NCBI RefSeq assembly: GCF_024347575.1
Contig: NZ_AP025503.1
Coordinates: 1,116,001 to 1,180,000 of the forward strand
Direction: 5' to 3'
DNA: 64,000 nucleotides
Origin: Vibrio pelagius
GTDB taxonomy: Bacteria > Pseudomonadota > Gammaproteobacteria > Enterobacterales > Vibrionaceae
Positions 19,072 to 31,637 of this stretch are shown piece by piece (the stretch's first letter is position 1; every line of letters starts with the position of its first letter). The notes under the pieces are model-generated. The model saw only the letters and a program-made list of their open reading frames with translations, was not told the origin of the DNA and did no database searches. The position numbers and the translations under genes are program-made.

Positions 19072-21147
19072 TTAATATTTAATTGTACGTTTAAAAGGCG
19101 GTAGGGAGTCTAACAAGGACTTGCCATAGCGCTTTGTGACTATGCGTCGGTCAAGGATCGTGACTTTACCAGAATCTCGCTCTTTACGCAGCAGTCGGCC
19201 AACAGATTGAATCAGTTTTTTACTCGCTTCAGGAACGGTAATTTGCATAAATGGGTTTCCGCCCTTGGACTCGATATACTCTGAATGTGCTTGTTCTACC
19301 GGTGAGGTTGGAACACCAAATGGGATCTTGGTGATGATTAGGTTTTCCAATAACTCTCCAGGCAAATCAAGGCCCTCTGAAAAACTACCTGTACCAAAAA
19401 GCACGCTGGTTTTTCCTTTATCTACAAGGTTTTTATGTTTTTTTAGAATTTCTGAGCGGGAAGTATCCCCTTGTACTTGCAATGCCCATCCCTTTTTAAC
19501 GAAATCTGTAGATAAACCTTCTGCAACCTGATTCATTTGCCAGTATGAAGAGAATAGAACGAGGTTAGCTTTGTTGTCCTCAATGACTTTAGGCAGAATC
19601 TCTATAAGATATTCTGTAAACTGCGGAGCCTGAGGTTCGTATTTCATTGCTGGCACGATCAACTCTGCCTGATTTTGATAATCAAACGGAGAGGCTAACG
19701 CCAGAAACTGCACGCCATCTTCAGGTTTTTGACTGATACCAGCTTGATGGCAGAAGAAACTGAATGAATTTAGTGCTCGCATGGTGGCAGAGACTAATAC
19801 TGCGCCGACACAACGGCTCCAGATCTGCTGGTCTAATTGCCAGCCGACTTCCAAAGGTGAAACATTAACAATGAAATCGCCCTCATTCTCTTTATTAAGC
19901 TCCAACCAGCGTGCCAGTGGCGCTCCTTTGTCACGTTTAGGCTCAGCCATTAAACGCCAAACTTGGGCCAAATTTTCAGTTCTCTGTATGTAGAAACCAA
20001 TTTCAGCAAGCGCGGGTTCTGCGAGTTTAGCTGAGAGCTCACCATCTTTTACTCTTTCAGCAATCAGGTCGGCTATCTTTGCCACGGCTTGACTGGCTTT
20101 CTGACTCAACTGCTTGAGGTCTTTTGATTCACTTTCAAGCCATTCTGGAAGGTCACCGTGTTCAAAGCGATATAAGCCGTCTTCAAATTGGGTAGCATCG
20201 AAGCGCTTACTCAGTTGAGAAAGGGTTGGAATGAGCTGTTGAACAGAATCTTGCAGTTCATTTCTAAATCGATAGACCCGTTTCTCTTCCGCAAGGCCCG
20301 AAAGTTTACTGATTGACTGGTTCAAGCGCTCCAACCATGAGGCTGCGCCTTTTAAGCTTGCGGCTGCGGAAGAGTGATCACGTGCGACATGCGGTAGATG
20401 ATGCGCTTCGTCGAACACATAAATGCTGTTTTCTGGCTCAGGTAGAATGACGCCACCGCCTAGATCTGCGTCTGCCATCACTAAGCTGTGGTTAGCGATA
20501 ATGACGTCTGCTTTGTCGAGTTCAGAGCGTGCTTTTTGGAAAGGACAATCTCGGTGTGCGGGCATACTGTTGTTACAACTGTGTTTGTCACTCACGATCA
20601 TCTGCCAAATCATATCGTCAATTGGCTTAGGCCATGAATCTCTGTCACCATCCCACTTACCTTGAGCTAGGCTTCGATACATGGTTTCCAGCTGTTCTAT
20701 GTCTTTCTTCTTTGGCTTTGATTCAAACATCGCCATCTGACCACCATCAGCGCCACACGCCACGGCCAGTTTTTCCGCACAGCAGTACCTTTGTCGTCCT
20801 TTAGCCAATATAAAGGAGAACTCTCTATCGGTAAGTCGTCTATATAGAGGGAGGTCTTTATTGACCAGTTGTTCTTGTAAAGCAACGGTAGCGGTAGAAA
20901 TGACGATTTTTCGGTTATTCAATACAGCCACAGGGATAGTGGCCATTAAATAGGAGAGGGACTTTCCGATCCCAGTACCGGCTTCTGCCACAATTATGCG
21001 ATTGCTTTTATGGTACTGACCACAAAGTGTCTTTGCTATTTCAGCAACAAGGTAATTTTGAGCACGCCTAGGTACAAAGTTTTCCAACTGAGATTGAAGG
21101 TTTTGATAACTGGTGCGAATAGAATTCTGTATTTTAGTGGTTAGCAT
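19072..21147 (-). CDS. dinG: ATP-dependent DNA helicase DinG
   Basis: 691 residues from the ATG at 21145-21147; the frame extends 12 codons further, but this start gives the normal length. XPD-type superfamily 2 helicase: Walker A in AEAGTGIGKSLSYL, DEAHH box, and the late motif QSVGRLLRKERDSG. Cysteines in RYCCAEKLAVACG and CNNSMPAHRDCPF form the iron-sulfur cluster site. It unwinds 5'-3' and resolves R-loops and G-quadruplexes. In Escherichia coli dinG is LexA-controlled; I could not find a clear LexA box in the 100 bp upstream here. Confidence 0.94.
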   Translation of the reverse strand: MLTTKIQNSIRTSYQNLQSQLENFVPRRAQNYLVAEIAKTLCGQYHKSNRIIVAEAGTGIGKSLSYLMATIPVAVLNNRKIVISTATVALQEQLVNKDLPLYRRLTDREFSFILAKGRQRYCCAEKLAVACGADGGQMAMFESKPKKKDIEQLETMYRSLAQGKWDGDRDSWPKPIDDMIWQMIVSDKHSCNNSMPAHRDCPFQKARSELDKADVIIANHSLVMADADLGGGVILPEPENSIYVFDEAHHLPHVARDHSSAAASLKGAASWLERLNQSISKLSGLAEEKRVYRFRNELQDSVQQLIPTLSQLSKRFDATQFEDGLYRFEHGDLPEWLESESKDLKQLSQKASQAVAKIADLIAERVKDGELSAKLAEPALAEIGFYIQRTENLAQVWRLMAEPKRDKGAPLARWLELNKENEGDFIVNVSPLEVGWQLDQQIWSRCVGAVLVSATMRALNSFSFFCHQAGISQKPEDGVQFLALASPFDYQNQAELIVPAMKYEPQAPQFTEYLIEILPKVIEDNKANLVLFSSYWQMNQVAEGLSTDFVKKGWALQVQGDTSRSEILKKHKNLVDKGKTSVLFGTGSFSEGLDLPGELLENLIITKIPFGVPTSPVEQAHSEYIESKGGNPFMQITVPEASKKLIQSVGRLLRKERDSGKVTILDRRIVTKRYGKSLLDSLPPFKRTIKY

Positions 21148-21661
21148 ACTGTGACCCAAGTAACGGAGTCGCGATAGTAGCACATTTCACTAGTCTGTTC
21201 ATTTTCGACGAAATAGGTTGCTTTTGAATCAAAGCTAGATCTTGTTCACAAAAAAAAACTGAACCTTCATGAAGTTAGCGATTTTATTTATTGCGTAAAA
21301 TATAAATATTATAAAAAACACTGCGAAAAGATTTTAATTCTGCAGCAAGCGCAGTATTAGCGCTAAATCCAGTTTATTTAACTGTATTTGTTGTTTTAAA
21401 GTGTATTATATTTTCACCGTAACAGCCCGAGATACGTCTCGTAAAACCATGAAAAAAAATGTAAGTGATTGAATTTGTTTAATTTGTCTTTTTTTTAGAT
21501 TTGTTTTTAGAAGATTTGACACGCAGGGGAATCTTTTGCAATCTAGACCTCGAAATTTGGTGACGGTGATTAACCAACAAAGAGTGGTAATGACCATCAC
21601 AATAAATAAAAAGGGAACCGGGCAAGGATCTCCCATTCTTAGAAAAGGCAGTGGATTTATT
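21148..21661. other. Divergent intergenic region between dinG and the porin gene
   Basis: 514 bp without a credible gene, very AT-rich between 21240 and 21540. An in-frame extension of the porin reading frame upstream to 21536 is not believed to be coding because the signal peptide starts at 21662. Promoters for both genes should lie here; I cannot place them with confidence. Confidence 0.4.
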
Positions 21662-22699
21662 ATGAAAAAGACTCTATTAGCTCTAACAATCGCAGCAGTA
21701 TCAACTTCTGCGTTTGCTGTAGAAACAAGCTCTCAAAACTCTAAGCCAATGTTTGAGTTTGACGATATGCATAAAGACCAATTTTCTGTGTCTGGTGCGT
21801 GGGGTGTTGGTGGTTACTACGATACATATTCTGGTACTTTCTACGACGATTGGGCAACAGCACTAACTCTATCTATCAGCTACAAAAATAACCGTTGGGT
21901 TGGTTACTTTGAAACAGACCTAGAAATGAACTACATTGCAGACACAAACGAGTCAGCTAAAGTTTCTGAAGTATACGATGATATTGAATCTGGTCCGACT
22001 ACTGACGTTGATAAAGCGTGGTTAGGCTTCGACACTGGTTTTGGTGTTGCGTCTTTCGGTTGGGAAAACGATACAGCGCTTGATAAAGTAGATGGCGCTG
22101 GTGATATGACTTACGAGTTCGGTGCATCTGCAGGCGATGCTTCTGACGGTTTCAACGTAGTTAAGTTCCAAGGTGCTACTTCAGGGTTTGCTTACGGTAT
22201 TTCTTACTTCGAAACTAAGGACAGCCATAAAGCAGCTGATAAAGGTATCAACGGTTACGTTGGTTTCGAACATGAGATCTTTAACATCTACGCTGGTTAC
22301 GAAGATCGTGACGAAGCTGAGTACACAGTAACTTCTCTATCTGGTAACTTCAAAGTTGGTGACAATGTTAAGCTAGGCTTTAACTCTTGGATTGATGAAG
22401 GTAACAAGAGTGGCGCTGATACAACAGATAAGAAGAACACAGGTTTCTACCTATCTGGTGCATTCGATGCATCTGAGCAGGTAACTGTTGCAGCTGGTTA
22501 CGGCTCGAACACTACAGAAACAAATAATGCTGCTGACAAAGATTACAGCTACATGAACGTTGCAGTAATGTATACGCATAGCGAGAAAGTTGATATGGGT
22601 ATCGATATCAAACAAGAGTTAGACGTATTCGACGGTGTTCGTAACGACAGCTCTGATGAAGAGACATTTGTATTTGCTTCTGCATACTACTACTTCTAA
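21662..22699 (+). CDS. Outer-membrane general porin
   Basis: 345 residues from the ATG at 21662. A classical signal peptide ends in AFA (residue 19). The mature protein is acidic, rich in Gly, Tyr, Asp and alternating hydrophobic residues, and ends YYYF with the terminal phenylalanine typical of trimeric porins. It would form a 16-stranded barrel in the outer membrane for diffusion of small solutes. It is monocistronic with a long AT-rich upstream region and a strong terminator. It is not one of the Vibrio porins I can name with confidence (OmpU and OmpT differ). Confidence 0.85.
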   Translation: MKKTLLALTIAAVSTSAFAVETSSQNSKPMFEFDDMHKDQFSVSGAWGVGGYYDTYSGTFYDDWATALTLSISYKNNRWVGYFETDLEMNYIADTNESAKVSEVYDDIESGPTTDVDKAWLGFDTGFGVASFGWENDTALDKVDGAGDMTYEFGASAGDASDGFNVVKFQGATSGFAYGISYFETKDSHKAADKGINGYVGFEHEIFNIYAGYEDRDEAEYTVTSLSGNFKVGDNVKLGFNSWIDEGNKSGADTTDKKNTGFYLSGAFDASEQVTVAAGYGSNTTETNNAADKDYSYMNVAVMYTHSEKVDMGIDIKQELDVFDGVRNDSSDEETFVFASAYYYF

Positions 22700-22732
22700 T
22701 CATTACTTAATAAGTAATAGCTAGAAATTTAT

Positions 22733-22760
22733 AAAAGCCAGTCTCATGACTGGCTTTTTT
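22733..22760 (+). terminator. Porin gene terminator
   Basis: An 11-bp stem (AAAAGCCAGTC / GACTGGCTTTT) with TCAT loop and a six-T run, 33 bp after the stop codon. Confidence 0.92.
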
Positions 22761-22798
22761 ACGTCTATACGCAGTGAATAGTTGTAAATTTATATAAA

Positions 22799-22828
22799 AA
22801 CAGCCGCAGTGTGCGGCTGTTTTTTTTG
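22799..22828 (-). terminator. Terminator of rluE, also readable from the plus strand
   Basis: A 10-bp stem (AACAGCCGCA / TGCGGCTGTT) with a 3-nt loop. A-run on one side and eight T on the other give U-tracts in both directions. It lies 34 bp beyond the rluE stop. Confidence 0.85.
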
Positions 22829-22861
22829 GGTTTGGGTGTAAGGGAGGCGATGATTATCGCG

Positions 22862-23599
22862 CTATACCTCTTTCCACTCTCCAGGCTGTAAATCACCTAG
22901 ACTCATCTCACCCATTGAGTAACGAATAAGGCGAAGAGTAGGGAAGCCAATATTAGCTGTCATACGACGCACTTGACGATTACGTCCTTCAATGATCGTA
23001 ATCGCAAGCCAGGTCGTCGGAATTGCCGCACGAAATCGTACTGGTGGATTGCGTTCCCAAACACTAGGCGCTGGCACAACTTCGACTTTAGCGGGCAGTG
23101 TCATACCATCTTTGAGTTCAACACCTTTTCTCAATTTATCTAAATCGCTTTCATTCGGCACACCTTCAACTTGAACCCAGTAGGTCTTTGGTGACTTTGA
23201 ATTGGGTTGAGTTAATTTAGCTTGATAGATGCCGTCGTTGGTAAGCACCATTAGTCCTTCACTGTCGCGATCTAAGCGACCTGCCGCGTAGATATCTTTT
23301 ACTGGAATAAAATCGGCTAGGGTTTTGCGACCTTCACCATCGGTAAACTGACTGAGTGTGTCGAATGGTTTATTGAATAGAATCACTTTTCTGTCTTCAA
23401 TGGCGACTCTAGGTTTTTCTGTGCGTGGTTTACGTTTATAGCGCTGCTTACTCGACGAATTGCTTTTGGTAGCAGAAGAGGAACGGCGTTCATTTCCCTT
23501 ATGCTTGGTACGCGATGTGGTTGTGCTGCCTTGTTTAAATTGACCACCTTGTCGAGAGGAGCCATTAGGGCGCGAAGTGCTACGAGAGCGAGTAGACAT
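22862..23599 (-). CDS. rluE: 23S rRNA pseudouridine(2457) synthase RluE
   Basis: 245 residues. Residues from about 68 form an RsuA-family catalytic domain with [19 protein letters not shown], where the aspartate after RL is the catalytic residue, and [20 protein letters not shown]. The C-terminal [11 protein letters not shown] is typical of the RluE/RluF side of the family. RluE isomerises U2457 in 23S rRNA. The first 65 residues are a low-complexity tail of Ser, Arg, Lys, Thr and Gln, with no S4 domain; such basic tails are known in some relatives and may bind RNA. The start codon is uncertain within this tail. Confidence 0.88.
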   Translation of the reverse strand: MSTRSRSTSRPNGSSRQGGQFKQGSTTTSRTKHKGNERRSSSATKSNSSSKQRYKRKPRTEKPRVAIEDRKVILFNKPFDTLSQFTDGEGRKTLADFIPVKDIYAAGRLDRDSEGLMVLTNDGIYQAKLTQPNSKSPKTYWVQVEGVPNESDLDKLRKGVELKDGMTLPAKVEVVPAPSVWERNPPVRFRAAIPTTWLAITIIEGRNRQVRRMTANIGFPTLRLIRYSMGEMSLGDLQPGEWKEV

Positions 23600-26142
<2,543 letters not shown>

Positions 26143-26174
26143 TCTTTCTTTTTTAGATTAGTTTAAATCTCGCC

Positions 26175-26200
26175 AAAAACGCTCCTTCAGGAGCGTTTTT
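26175..26200 (+). terminator. icd terminator
   Basis: Stem AAAAACGCTCC / GGAGCGTTTTT with a TTCA loop, 32 bp after the icd stop codon. Confidence 0.92.
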
Positions 26201-26213
26201 TATTGCACCAACT

Positions 26214-26243
26214 AAAAACGCCCTGTTTGAAACAGGGCGTTTG
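26214..26243 (-). terminator. cspD terminator
   Basis: A stem of about 13 bp (AAACGCCCTGTTT / AACAGGGCGTTT) with a very short loop. On the minus strand it ends in a T-run. It lies 27 bp beyond the cspD stop. Confidence 0.85.
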
Positions 26244-26269
26244 TAATAAGAGCAGTAGATGAATAGCGA

Positions 26270-26491
26270 CTACTTTGTTTGGCTAGTTTCTAACGGTACT
26301 ACGGAGCTTGCGTGAGACCCCTTCGGGCCGCTTTCAACTTCATAATCAACTTGTTGCCCCGCCTTAAGTGTACGGTAACCCTCCATTTGTATCGTTGAAT
26401 AGTGTGCAAAAATGTCACCTTCTTCACCCTCTGGACAAATGAAACCAAACCCTTTGGCATTGTTAAACCATTTTACTGTACCTGTAGCCAT
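26270..26491 (-). CDS. cspD: Cold-shock-domain protein CspD
   Basis: 73 residues from the ATG at 26489-26491. An in-frame ATG three codons upstream abuts the GAGGG ribosome-binding site too closely, so the second start is preferred. The nucleic-acid-binding motifs are KGFGFI and DIFAHYS, in an OB fold. The acidic insertion ICPEGEEGD and the position divergent from clpS-clpA mark it as CspD, a stationary-phase inhibitor of replication, rather than a true cold-induced Csp. Confidence 0.92.
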   Translation of the reverse strand: MATGTVKWFNNAKGFGFICPEGEEGDIFAHYSTIQMEGYRTLKAGQQVDYEVESGPKGSHASSVVPLETSQTK

Positions 26492-27032
26492 GCTATACAT
26501 CCCTCATGCATTTTGTTACTGATGTTGTTATCAACCTTAAATGTGTCATTGATACGATTCTGGAACCACGACACTTATCGTCATTGATCCGAACTTATAC
26601 ATTGCTGACATGAAATATCGCTGCCTTGCGTAATTATTCCGTGTTGTTAAATTTTAATGTAAAAAAACCTTTTAGCTCCAATGTAGCTAATGATTGCGCA
26701 CAGTCAATAGCAAATTGGTATAAAATTGAACATTTTTAATAACAAATCACACCTGAGAATTTCAACCATCCATTAACTAATCTATAACTTAAGGGCGCAA
26801 ATATTTGTTTTATGTACGTTTGTGCTGCCTTTTTAATCAATCACATATGTTAATCGAAGCAATAAGCATCTTTTATTTGCAGCAAGGTAAATGGTGGATT
26901 AGGCTCAATATATGGGTTGGATTTTTGGTCTCGTTTTCTAACACCGTTTCTTAGTACACCCCAAACGGTGAATGTGGTAGATTTAAATATCGCACATGTC
27001 CGATTTCCCAAAACAACCTTAGCAAAGCTAAC
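26492..27032. other. Divergent intergenic region between cspD and clpS
   Basis: 541 bp without a credible gene, unusually long for this conserved pair. It contains a terminator-like structure at 26791-26834, a perfect 8-bp inverted repeat CACCGTTT / AAACGGTG at 26942-26970, and a small TTAGC-AAA-GCTAA hairpin directly in front of the clpS start. No strong Shine-Dalgarno sequence precedes clpS. Confidence 0.5.
26791..26834 (+). terminator. Possible free-standing terminator in the cspD-clpS gap
   Basis: AAGG and GCGCAAA pair with TTTGTGC and CCTT across a 2-nt bulge, then a five-T run. No gene on the plus strand ends nearby, so if real it would end a small transcript or a leader. The stem includes a G-T pair and the loop is long (17 nt), so this is weak. 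Confidence 0.3.
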
Positions 27033-27353
27033 ATGAGTAGAAACTTTGAATGGGCGGCTCCAGGCTCTGATTTACTGGAGAAAGAAAAAACGAAAGTTAA
27101 GCCACCGGCAATGTATAACGTCGTACTTAATAACGATGATTACACGCCAATGGACTTTGTAATCGAGATCTTAGAGCGATTCTTCTCATTAGATATCGAG
27201 AAAGCAACGGAAATTATGCTCAAGGTTCATTATGACGGTAAAGCTATCTGTGGGACTTACAGCGCAGAGATAGCGGAAACAAAAGTAGCGCAAGTGACGA
27301 TGTATTCAAAGGAAAATGAGCATCCGCTACTATGTACAATGGAGCAAGCTTAA
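27033..27353 (+). CDS. clpS: ATP-dependent Clp protease adaptor ClpS
   Basis: 106 residues. The core [20 protein letters not shown] and the later [15 protein letters not shown] are highly conserved in ClpS; the Asn-Asp-Asp part binds N-terminal amino groups. It hands N-degron substrates (N-terminal Leu, Phe, Tyr, Trp) to ClpAP. It is 42 bp upstream of clpA in the same direction, so they are probably co-transcribed. The start lacks a good ribosome-binding site and sits after a small hairpin. Confidence 0.97.
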   Translation: MSRNFEWAAPGSDLLEKEKTKVKPPAMYNVVLNNDDYTPMDFVIEILERFFSLDIEKATEIMLKVHYDGKAICGTYSAEIAETKVAQVTMYSKENEHPLLCTMEQA

Positions 27354-27395
27354 AGACTTGTTCGGACAACACTGTTGTTCCCTTAGGAGGTACTT

Positions 27396-29666
27396 ATGCT
27401 GAATAAAGAATTAGAATCAAGCTTGAATGGCGCTTTTGCTCGAGCGCGAGAAAAGCGACATGAGTTTATGACTGTCGAGCACCTCCTACTTGCATTATTG
27501 GAAAATGATGCGGCTAAGGAAGCGTTATTGGCATGCCAAGCCGATCTGGATGCCTTGCGTAACGAGCTCGATATTTTTATCGACCAGACCACTCCTCTTA
27601 TCCCAGAAAGCGACGAAACGCGTGAAACTCAACCAACACTTAGTTTCCAACGCGTACTACAGCGTGCTGTTTTCCATGTTCAATCATCAGGTCGCAGTGA
27701 AGTCACTGGGGCCAACGTTCTTGTTGCTATCTTTAGTGAACAAGAGTCTCACGCGGCGTACTTGTTGAAAAAGAACGATATCAGTCGCTTAGATATTGTT
27801 AACTTTATTTCTCACGGTATCACCAAAGCAAGTAACGAAGGCGATAGCGCTTCATCGCCTGACTCATTCGGCGCAGAAAACGCTGAAGAGGCGAGTTCAG
27901 AGGATAGGCTTGAAAACTTTGCGACCAACCTAAATGAAGTCGCGAAGAACGGGAATATTGATCCACTGATAGGTCGTGACAAAGAGCTTGAACGCACAAT
28001 TCAAGTGCTATGTCGTCGCCGTAAGAATAACCCTCTGCTTGTAGGTGAAGCTGGTGTAGGTAAAACCGCGATTGCTGAGGGGCTTGCGTGGAGAATTGTC
28101 GAAGGCCAAGTGCCGGAAGTGATTCAAAGCAGTGTTATCTACTCACTAGATATCGGCTCTCTACTTGCGGGTACTAAATACCGAGGCGATTTTGAGAAAC
28201 GTTTTAAAGCGATTCTTAAACAGTTAGAGAAAGAAGAAGATGCGATCTTATTCATCGATGAAATCCACACCATTATTGGTGCGGGTGCAGCATCGGGTGG
28301 TCAAGTTGATGCGGCAAATCTAATTAAACCACTACTGAGTAGCGGTAAGTTGCGCTGCATTGGTTCAACGACTTATCAAGAGTTCAGCACTATCTTTGAG
28401 AAAGAGCGTGCATTGGCTCGCCGCTTCCAAAAAATTGATATTGTTGAGCCTTCACTTGATGACACAACTAAGATTCTAATTGGTCTCAAGCCTAAGTACG
28501 AAGCGCACCACGAAGTTCGTTACACCAATAAAGCTCTTCGCGCTGCAGTAGAACTGTCGGCTAAGTACATTAATGAGCGTCACCTTCCTGATAAGGCGAT
28601 TGACGTTATTGATGAAGCGGGTGCACGTAGTCGATTAGCGCCTGCAAGCCGTCGTAAGAAAACGGTGAGTGTTGCTGATATCGAGTCGATGGTTGCTAAG
28701 ATGGCTCGTATTCCTGAGAAGTCAGTTTCTTCTTCAGACAAAGACATTCTGCAAAACCTAGATGACCGTATGAAAATGTTGGTATTTGGCCAAGATACGG
28801 CTATCGACGCATTGAGTGAGGCAATTAAGCTTACACGTGCTGGTTTAGGTGCTGATAACAAACCGGTTGGTTCATTCTTGTTTGCTGGTCCAACGGGTGT
28901 GGGTAAAACGGAAGTGACAGTACAACTATCGAAACTGATGGGTATTGAACTACTGCGTTTTGATATGTCTGAGTACGGAGAACGTCATTCGGTGAGCCGT
29001 TTGATTGGTGCGCCTCCAGGTTATGTGGGCTACGATCAAGGCGGCCTTTTAACTGATGCGGTTATTAAAAACCCGCACTCTGTCGTCCTCCTTGATGAGA
29101 TCGAGAAAGCGCATCCAGATATCTTTAATCTACTCTTGCAAGTAATGGATAACGGTACGCTCACGGACAATAATGGCCGTAAAGCGGATTTCCGCAACGT
29201 GATCTTGGTGATGACAACCAACGCGGGTGTGACTGAAACAGAGAAGAAATCAATCGGTCTTATCCAGCAAGATCATGCGCCAGATGCAATGGGTGCAATC
29301 AAGAAAGTGTTCACTCCAGAGTTCCGTAACCGTCTTGATAATATCATCTGGTTCAACAGCTTAGATCCAACAGTAATTAGCCAAGTGGTTGACAAGTTCA
29401 TTGTTGAGCTTCAAGTTCAGCTAGATGCTCGTGGCGTCTCCCTAGAGGTATCAGAAGATGCGCGCCATTGGTTAGCAGAAAAAGGCTATGATAAAGCGAT
29501 GGGTGCGCGTCCAATGGGGCGTGTGATTCAAGAGCAACTTAAGAAGCCTCTGGCAAACGAGCTGTTGTTTGGTAGTTTAGTTGATGGCGGTACTGTGAAG
29601 GTAACGCTGGAGAAAGATGAGCTGCAATTTAGCTATGTTGGTGCGAAAGAAGAAGTGATGCACTAA
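27396..29666 (+). CDS. clpA: ATP-dependent Clp protease ATP-binding subunit ClpA
   Basis: 756 residues with an N-domain that docks ClpS (1-145), then two AAA+ modules: Walker A GEAGVGKT at 217-224 and a second, GPTGVGKT, near 497. The IGL loop that binds ClpP is visible in [12 protein letters not shown], so it is a true ClpP partner rather than ClpB. A very strong ribosome-binding site (TTAGGAGGT) precedes it. It unfolds substrates and feeds them to ClpP, which is not in this window. Confidence 0.98.
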   Translation: MLNKELESSLNGAFARAREKRHEFMTVEHLLLALLENDAAKEALLACQADLDALRNELDIFIDQTTPLIPESDETRETQPTLSFQRVLQRAVFHVQSSGRSEVTGANVLVAIFSEQESHAAYLLKKNDISRLDIVNFISHGITKASNEGDSASSPDSFGAENAEEASSEDRLENFATNLNEVAKNGNIDPLIGRDKELERTIQVLCRRRKNNPLLVGEAGVGKTAIAEGLAWRIVEGQVPEVIQSSVIYSLDIGSLLAGTKYRGDFEKRFKAILKQLEKEEDAILFIDEIHTIIGAGAASGGQVDAANLIKPLLSSGKLRCIGSTTYQEFSTIFEKERALARRFQKIDIVEPSLDDTTKILIGLKPKYEAHHEVRYTNKALRAAVELSAKYINERHLPDKAIDVIDEAGARSRLAPASRRKKTVSVADIESMVAKMARIPEKSVSSSDKDILQNLDDRMKMLVFGQDTAIDALSEAIKLTRAGLGADNKPVGSFLFAGPTGVGKTEVTVQLSKLMGIELLRFDMSEYGERHSVSRLIGAPPGYVGYDQGGLLTDAVIKNPHSVVLLDEIEKAHPDIFNLLLQVMDNGTLTDNNGRKADFRNVILVMTTNAGVTETEKKSIGLIQQDHAPDAMGAIKKVFTPEFRNRLDNIIWFNSLDPTVISQVVDKFIVELQVQLDARGVSLEVSEDARHWLAEKGYDKAMGARPMGRVIQEQLKKPLANELLFGSLVDGGTVKVTLEKDELQFSYVGAKEEVMH

Positions 29667-29698
29667 CAGGGTGAGTAGTTACCTAAACACTTAACTTT

Positions 29699-29730
29699 AA
29701 AAACGCATGACTCTGGTTGTGCGTTTTTTT
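29699..29730 (+). terminator. clpSA terminator
   Basis: AAAAACGCA pairs with TGCGTTTTT around a 12-nt loop, followed by further T, 32 bp after the clpA stop. Confidence 0.85.
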
Positions 29731-29740
29731 ATGTTTTGAA

Positions 29741-29783
<43 letters not shown>

Positions 29784-29828
29784 GAGATGGGAAAGTGGAT
29801 AGAATAAAATCCCAAGCGTTGGGCAATA

Positions 29829-29853
29829 AAAAACGGAGCACTAGGCTCCGTTT
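29829..29853 (-). terminator. infA terminator
   Basis: A 9-bp stem (AAACGGAGC / GCTCCGTTT) with a 5-nt loop. On the minus strand it is followed by T6. It lies 25 bp beyond the infA stop. Confidence 0.9.
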
Positions 29854-29877
29854 CTTATCGTATTCACTAATGAGACA

Positions 29878-30096
<219 letters not shown>

Positions 30097-30178
30097 CTAA
30101 TCCTCTTTCGACATTTGGCGGTTTTCAACGGCGCTGAATGTGCCGTCAAAATCAAATTATATAAAGTTGTGGCGTATT

Positions 30179-30877
30179 CTACCCTTGCCACACTTGATTT
30201 ACTAGCCTTTGATGACGTTGAAATCGCACTTTATAGTTCATAGCGGGGCATTCGTCGATTTGATAACCCAAATAGAGCCACTGTTTTTGGGTTTGTTGAG
30301 CATGTTGAATTTGAAACAAAACACCAAGCGTACCTAATGATAGATCAATATCTGGGTCGAAAAAGGTGTAAAACGCGCTAGTGCTGTGATTCATCACATC
30401 AGTGACGGCGATCGCCACCAATTTTTCACCTTGATAGATGTGTAAATATTGGGTGTTTAGCCAATCGTTTTTTGAAAACTGCAAAAATTCTTCTTTTTTC
30501 GGCGGATACATGGTGCCAGAACGGTGACGAGCCGTAATGTAACGGCTATATAGATCAAACCACGATTCATCCATTTTCGGCTTCACTGTCCAATTAAAGG
30601 ATTTGGCTTTGTTAAGAAGACGCTTTTGGCTTTTCGAAAGCTGTATGTCGGGAATGGCTAATCTTAAAGCGTGACAGGAAGAACAATTATCACAATGAGG
30701 TTTGTATATGGTTGCGCCACTGCGACGAAATCCATTGGCTAACAAAATTTCGTAGTTATCTGGTGTGTGCATGTGTTCGTCAAGTGTGACAGCCACACGT
30801 TCCTGTCGCTCTGGTAAGTAGCTACAACTATGATTATCGGTTAATCCGATTCTGATCTGATGTAAGCCTGAACTCAT
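30179..30877 (-). CDS. bpt: Aspartate/glutamate leucyltransferase (Bpt, Ate family)
   Basis: 232 residues from the ATG at 30875-30877. The frame continues upstream inside aat, but this start gives MSSGLHQIRIGLTDNHSCSY, the family N-terminus, and overlaps the aat stop as ATGA. C-terminal Ate/Bpt features include YLPERQERVA, CDNCSSCHALRLAI and QKQWLYLGYQID. Bpt adds leucine from Leu-tRNA to proteins with N-terminal Asp or Glu, creating ClpS substrates. Translational coupling to aat is likely. Confidence 0.93.
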   Translation of the reverse strand: MSSGLHQIRIGLTDNHSCSYLPERQERVAVTLDEHMHTPDNYEILLANGFRRSGATIYKPHCDNCSSCHALRLAIPDIQLSKSQKRLLNKAKSFNWTVKPKMDESWFDLYSRYITARHRSGTMYPPKKEEFLQFSKNDWLNTQYLHIYQGEKLVAIAVTDVMNHSTSAFYTFFDPDIDLSLGTLGVLFQIQHAQQTQKQWLYLGYQIDECPAMNYKVRFQRHQRLVNQVWQG

Positions 30878-31587
30878 TCCGAACAATCCTCGAGCCATTG
30901 TGGTTGAAAGCATGCAGCAGCAATAGAACGCTCTTTTAATAATGACAGAGATTCGAGAAAAGTCTCTCTTTCGATTTCCATCGCACCGAGCGACTCCAAA
31001 TGAGGATTCATGACTTGGCAATCAATCAGTTGCCCGCCATGTTGTGAAAAATGGCGGCAAAAGTACCATAAGGCTATCTTCGAGGCGTTGGTCTTAGTAC
31101 TAAACATCGACTCACCACAAAAAAGCTCGCCACGAAGAATGCCATACAAACCACCGATCAACTCGTCTTCATTCCACACTTCAACGGAATGACAATGGCC
31201 CATTTTCGCCAATTCGATGTAAGAGCGTTGCATGTCTTGGTTTAACCATGTCTCTTCAGCGGGGCGTAGTGATGAACAAAGACTAATCACTCTGTCTGTC
31301 GCTTGGTTGATGCTTACACGATACTTGTGTTTACGCTGAAATTTTTTGAGACTTTTAGCCGGTTGAAATGTCTTAGGATTAAATACGGCTCGCGGGGCTG
31401 GGCTCCACCAAAGGATAGGTTCGCCAGGTCCGTACCAAGGAAAAATGCCATGACTATATGCATTGAGAATTCGTGCAGGAGAAAGATCGCCACCAAATGC
31501 TAGCAATCCGTTTGGATCATCCAGCGCTTCAAATGGTGAAGGGAATTCTATACTAGTAGTATCCAACTCTGTTAAGTATATAGTCAT
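30874..31587 (-). CDS. aat: Leucyl/phenylalanyl-tRNA--protein transferase
   Basis: 237 residues. Conserved blocks are GLLAFGGDLSPARILNAY, GIFPWYGPGEPILWWSPAPR and DCQVMNPHLESLGA. Aat transfers Leu or Phe from tRNA to N-terminal Arg or Lys, producing N-degrons read by ClpS. Its stop overlaps the bpt start (ATGA). Together with clpS-clpA 1.2 kb away, the whole pathway from tagging to unfolding is in one place. Confidence 0.97.
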   Translation of the reverse strand: MTIYLTELDTTSIEFPSPFEALDDPNGLLAFGGDLSPARILNAYSHGIFPWYGPGEPILWWSPAPRAVFNPKTFQPAKSLKKFQRKHKYRVSINQATDRVISLCSSLRPAEETWLNQDMQRSYIELAKMGHCHSVEVWNEDELIGGLYGILRGELFCGESMFSTKTNASKIALWYFCRHFSQHGGQLIDCQVMNPHLESLGAMEIERETFLESLSLLKERSIAAACFQPQWLEDCSE

Positions 31588-31637
31588 CGCTATCGCTTAT
31601 AGATTTACTTAGACCAAAGGTCGTTAGGAGTGTTGTT

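Noticed and set aside
21148..21260. Possible LexA box upstream of dinG
   Set aside because: CTGT occurs but no partner ACAG at the right spacing is present, so SOS control cannot be claimed from this sequence.
21536..21661. 42-codon N-terminal extension of the porin
   Set aside because: The Lys-Lys start and signal peptide begin at 21662; the upstream frame encodes a charged stretch that would block export.
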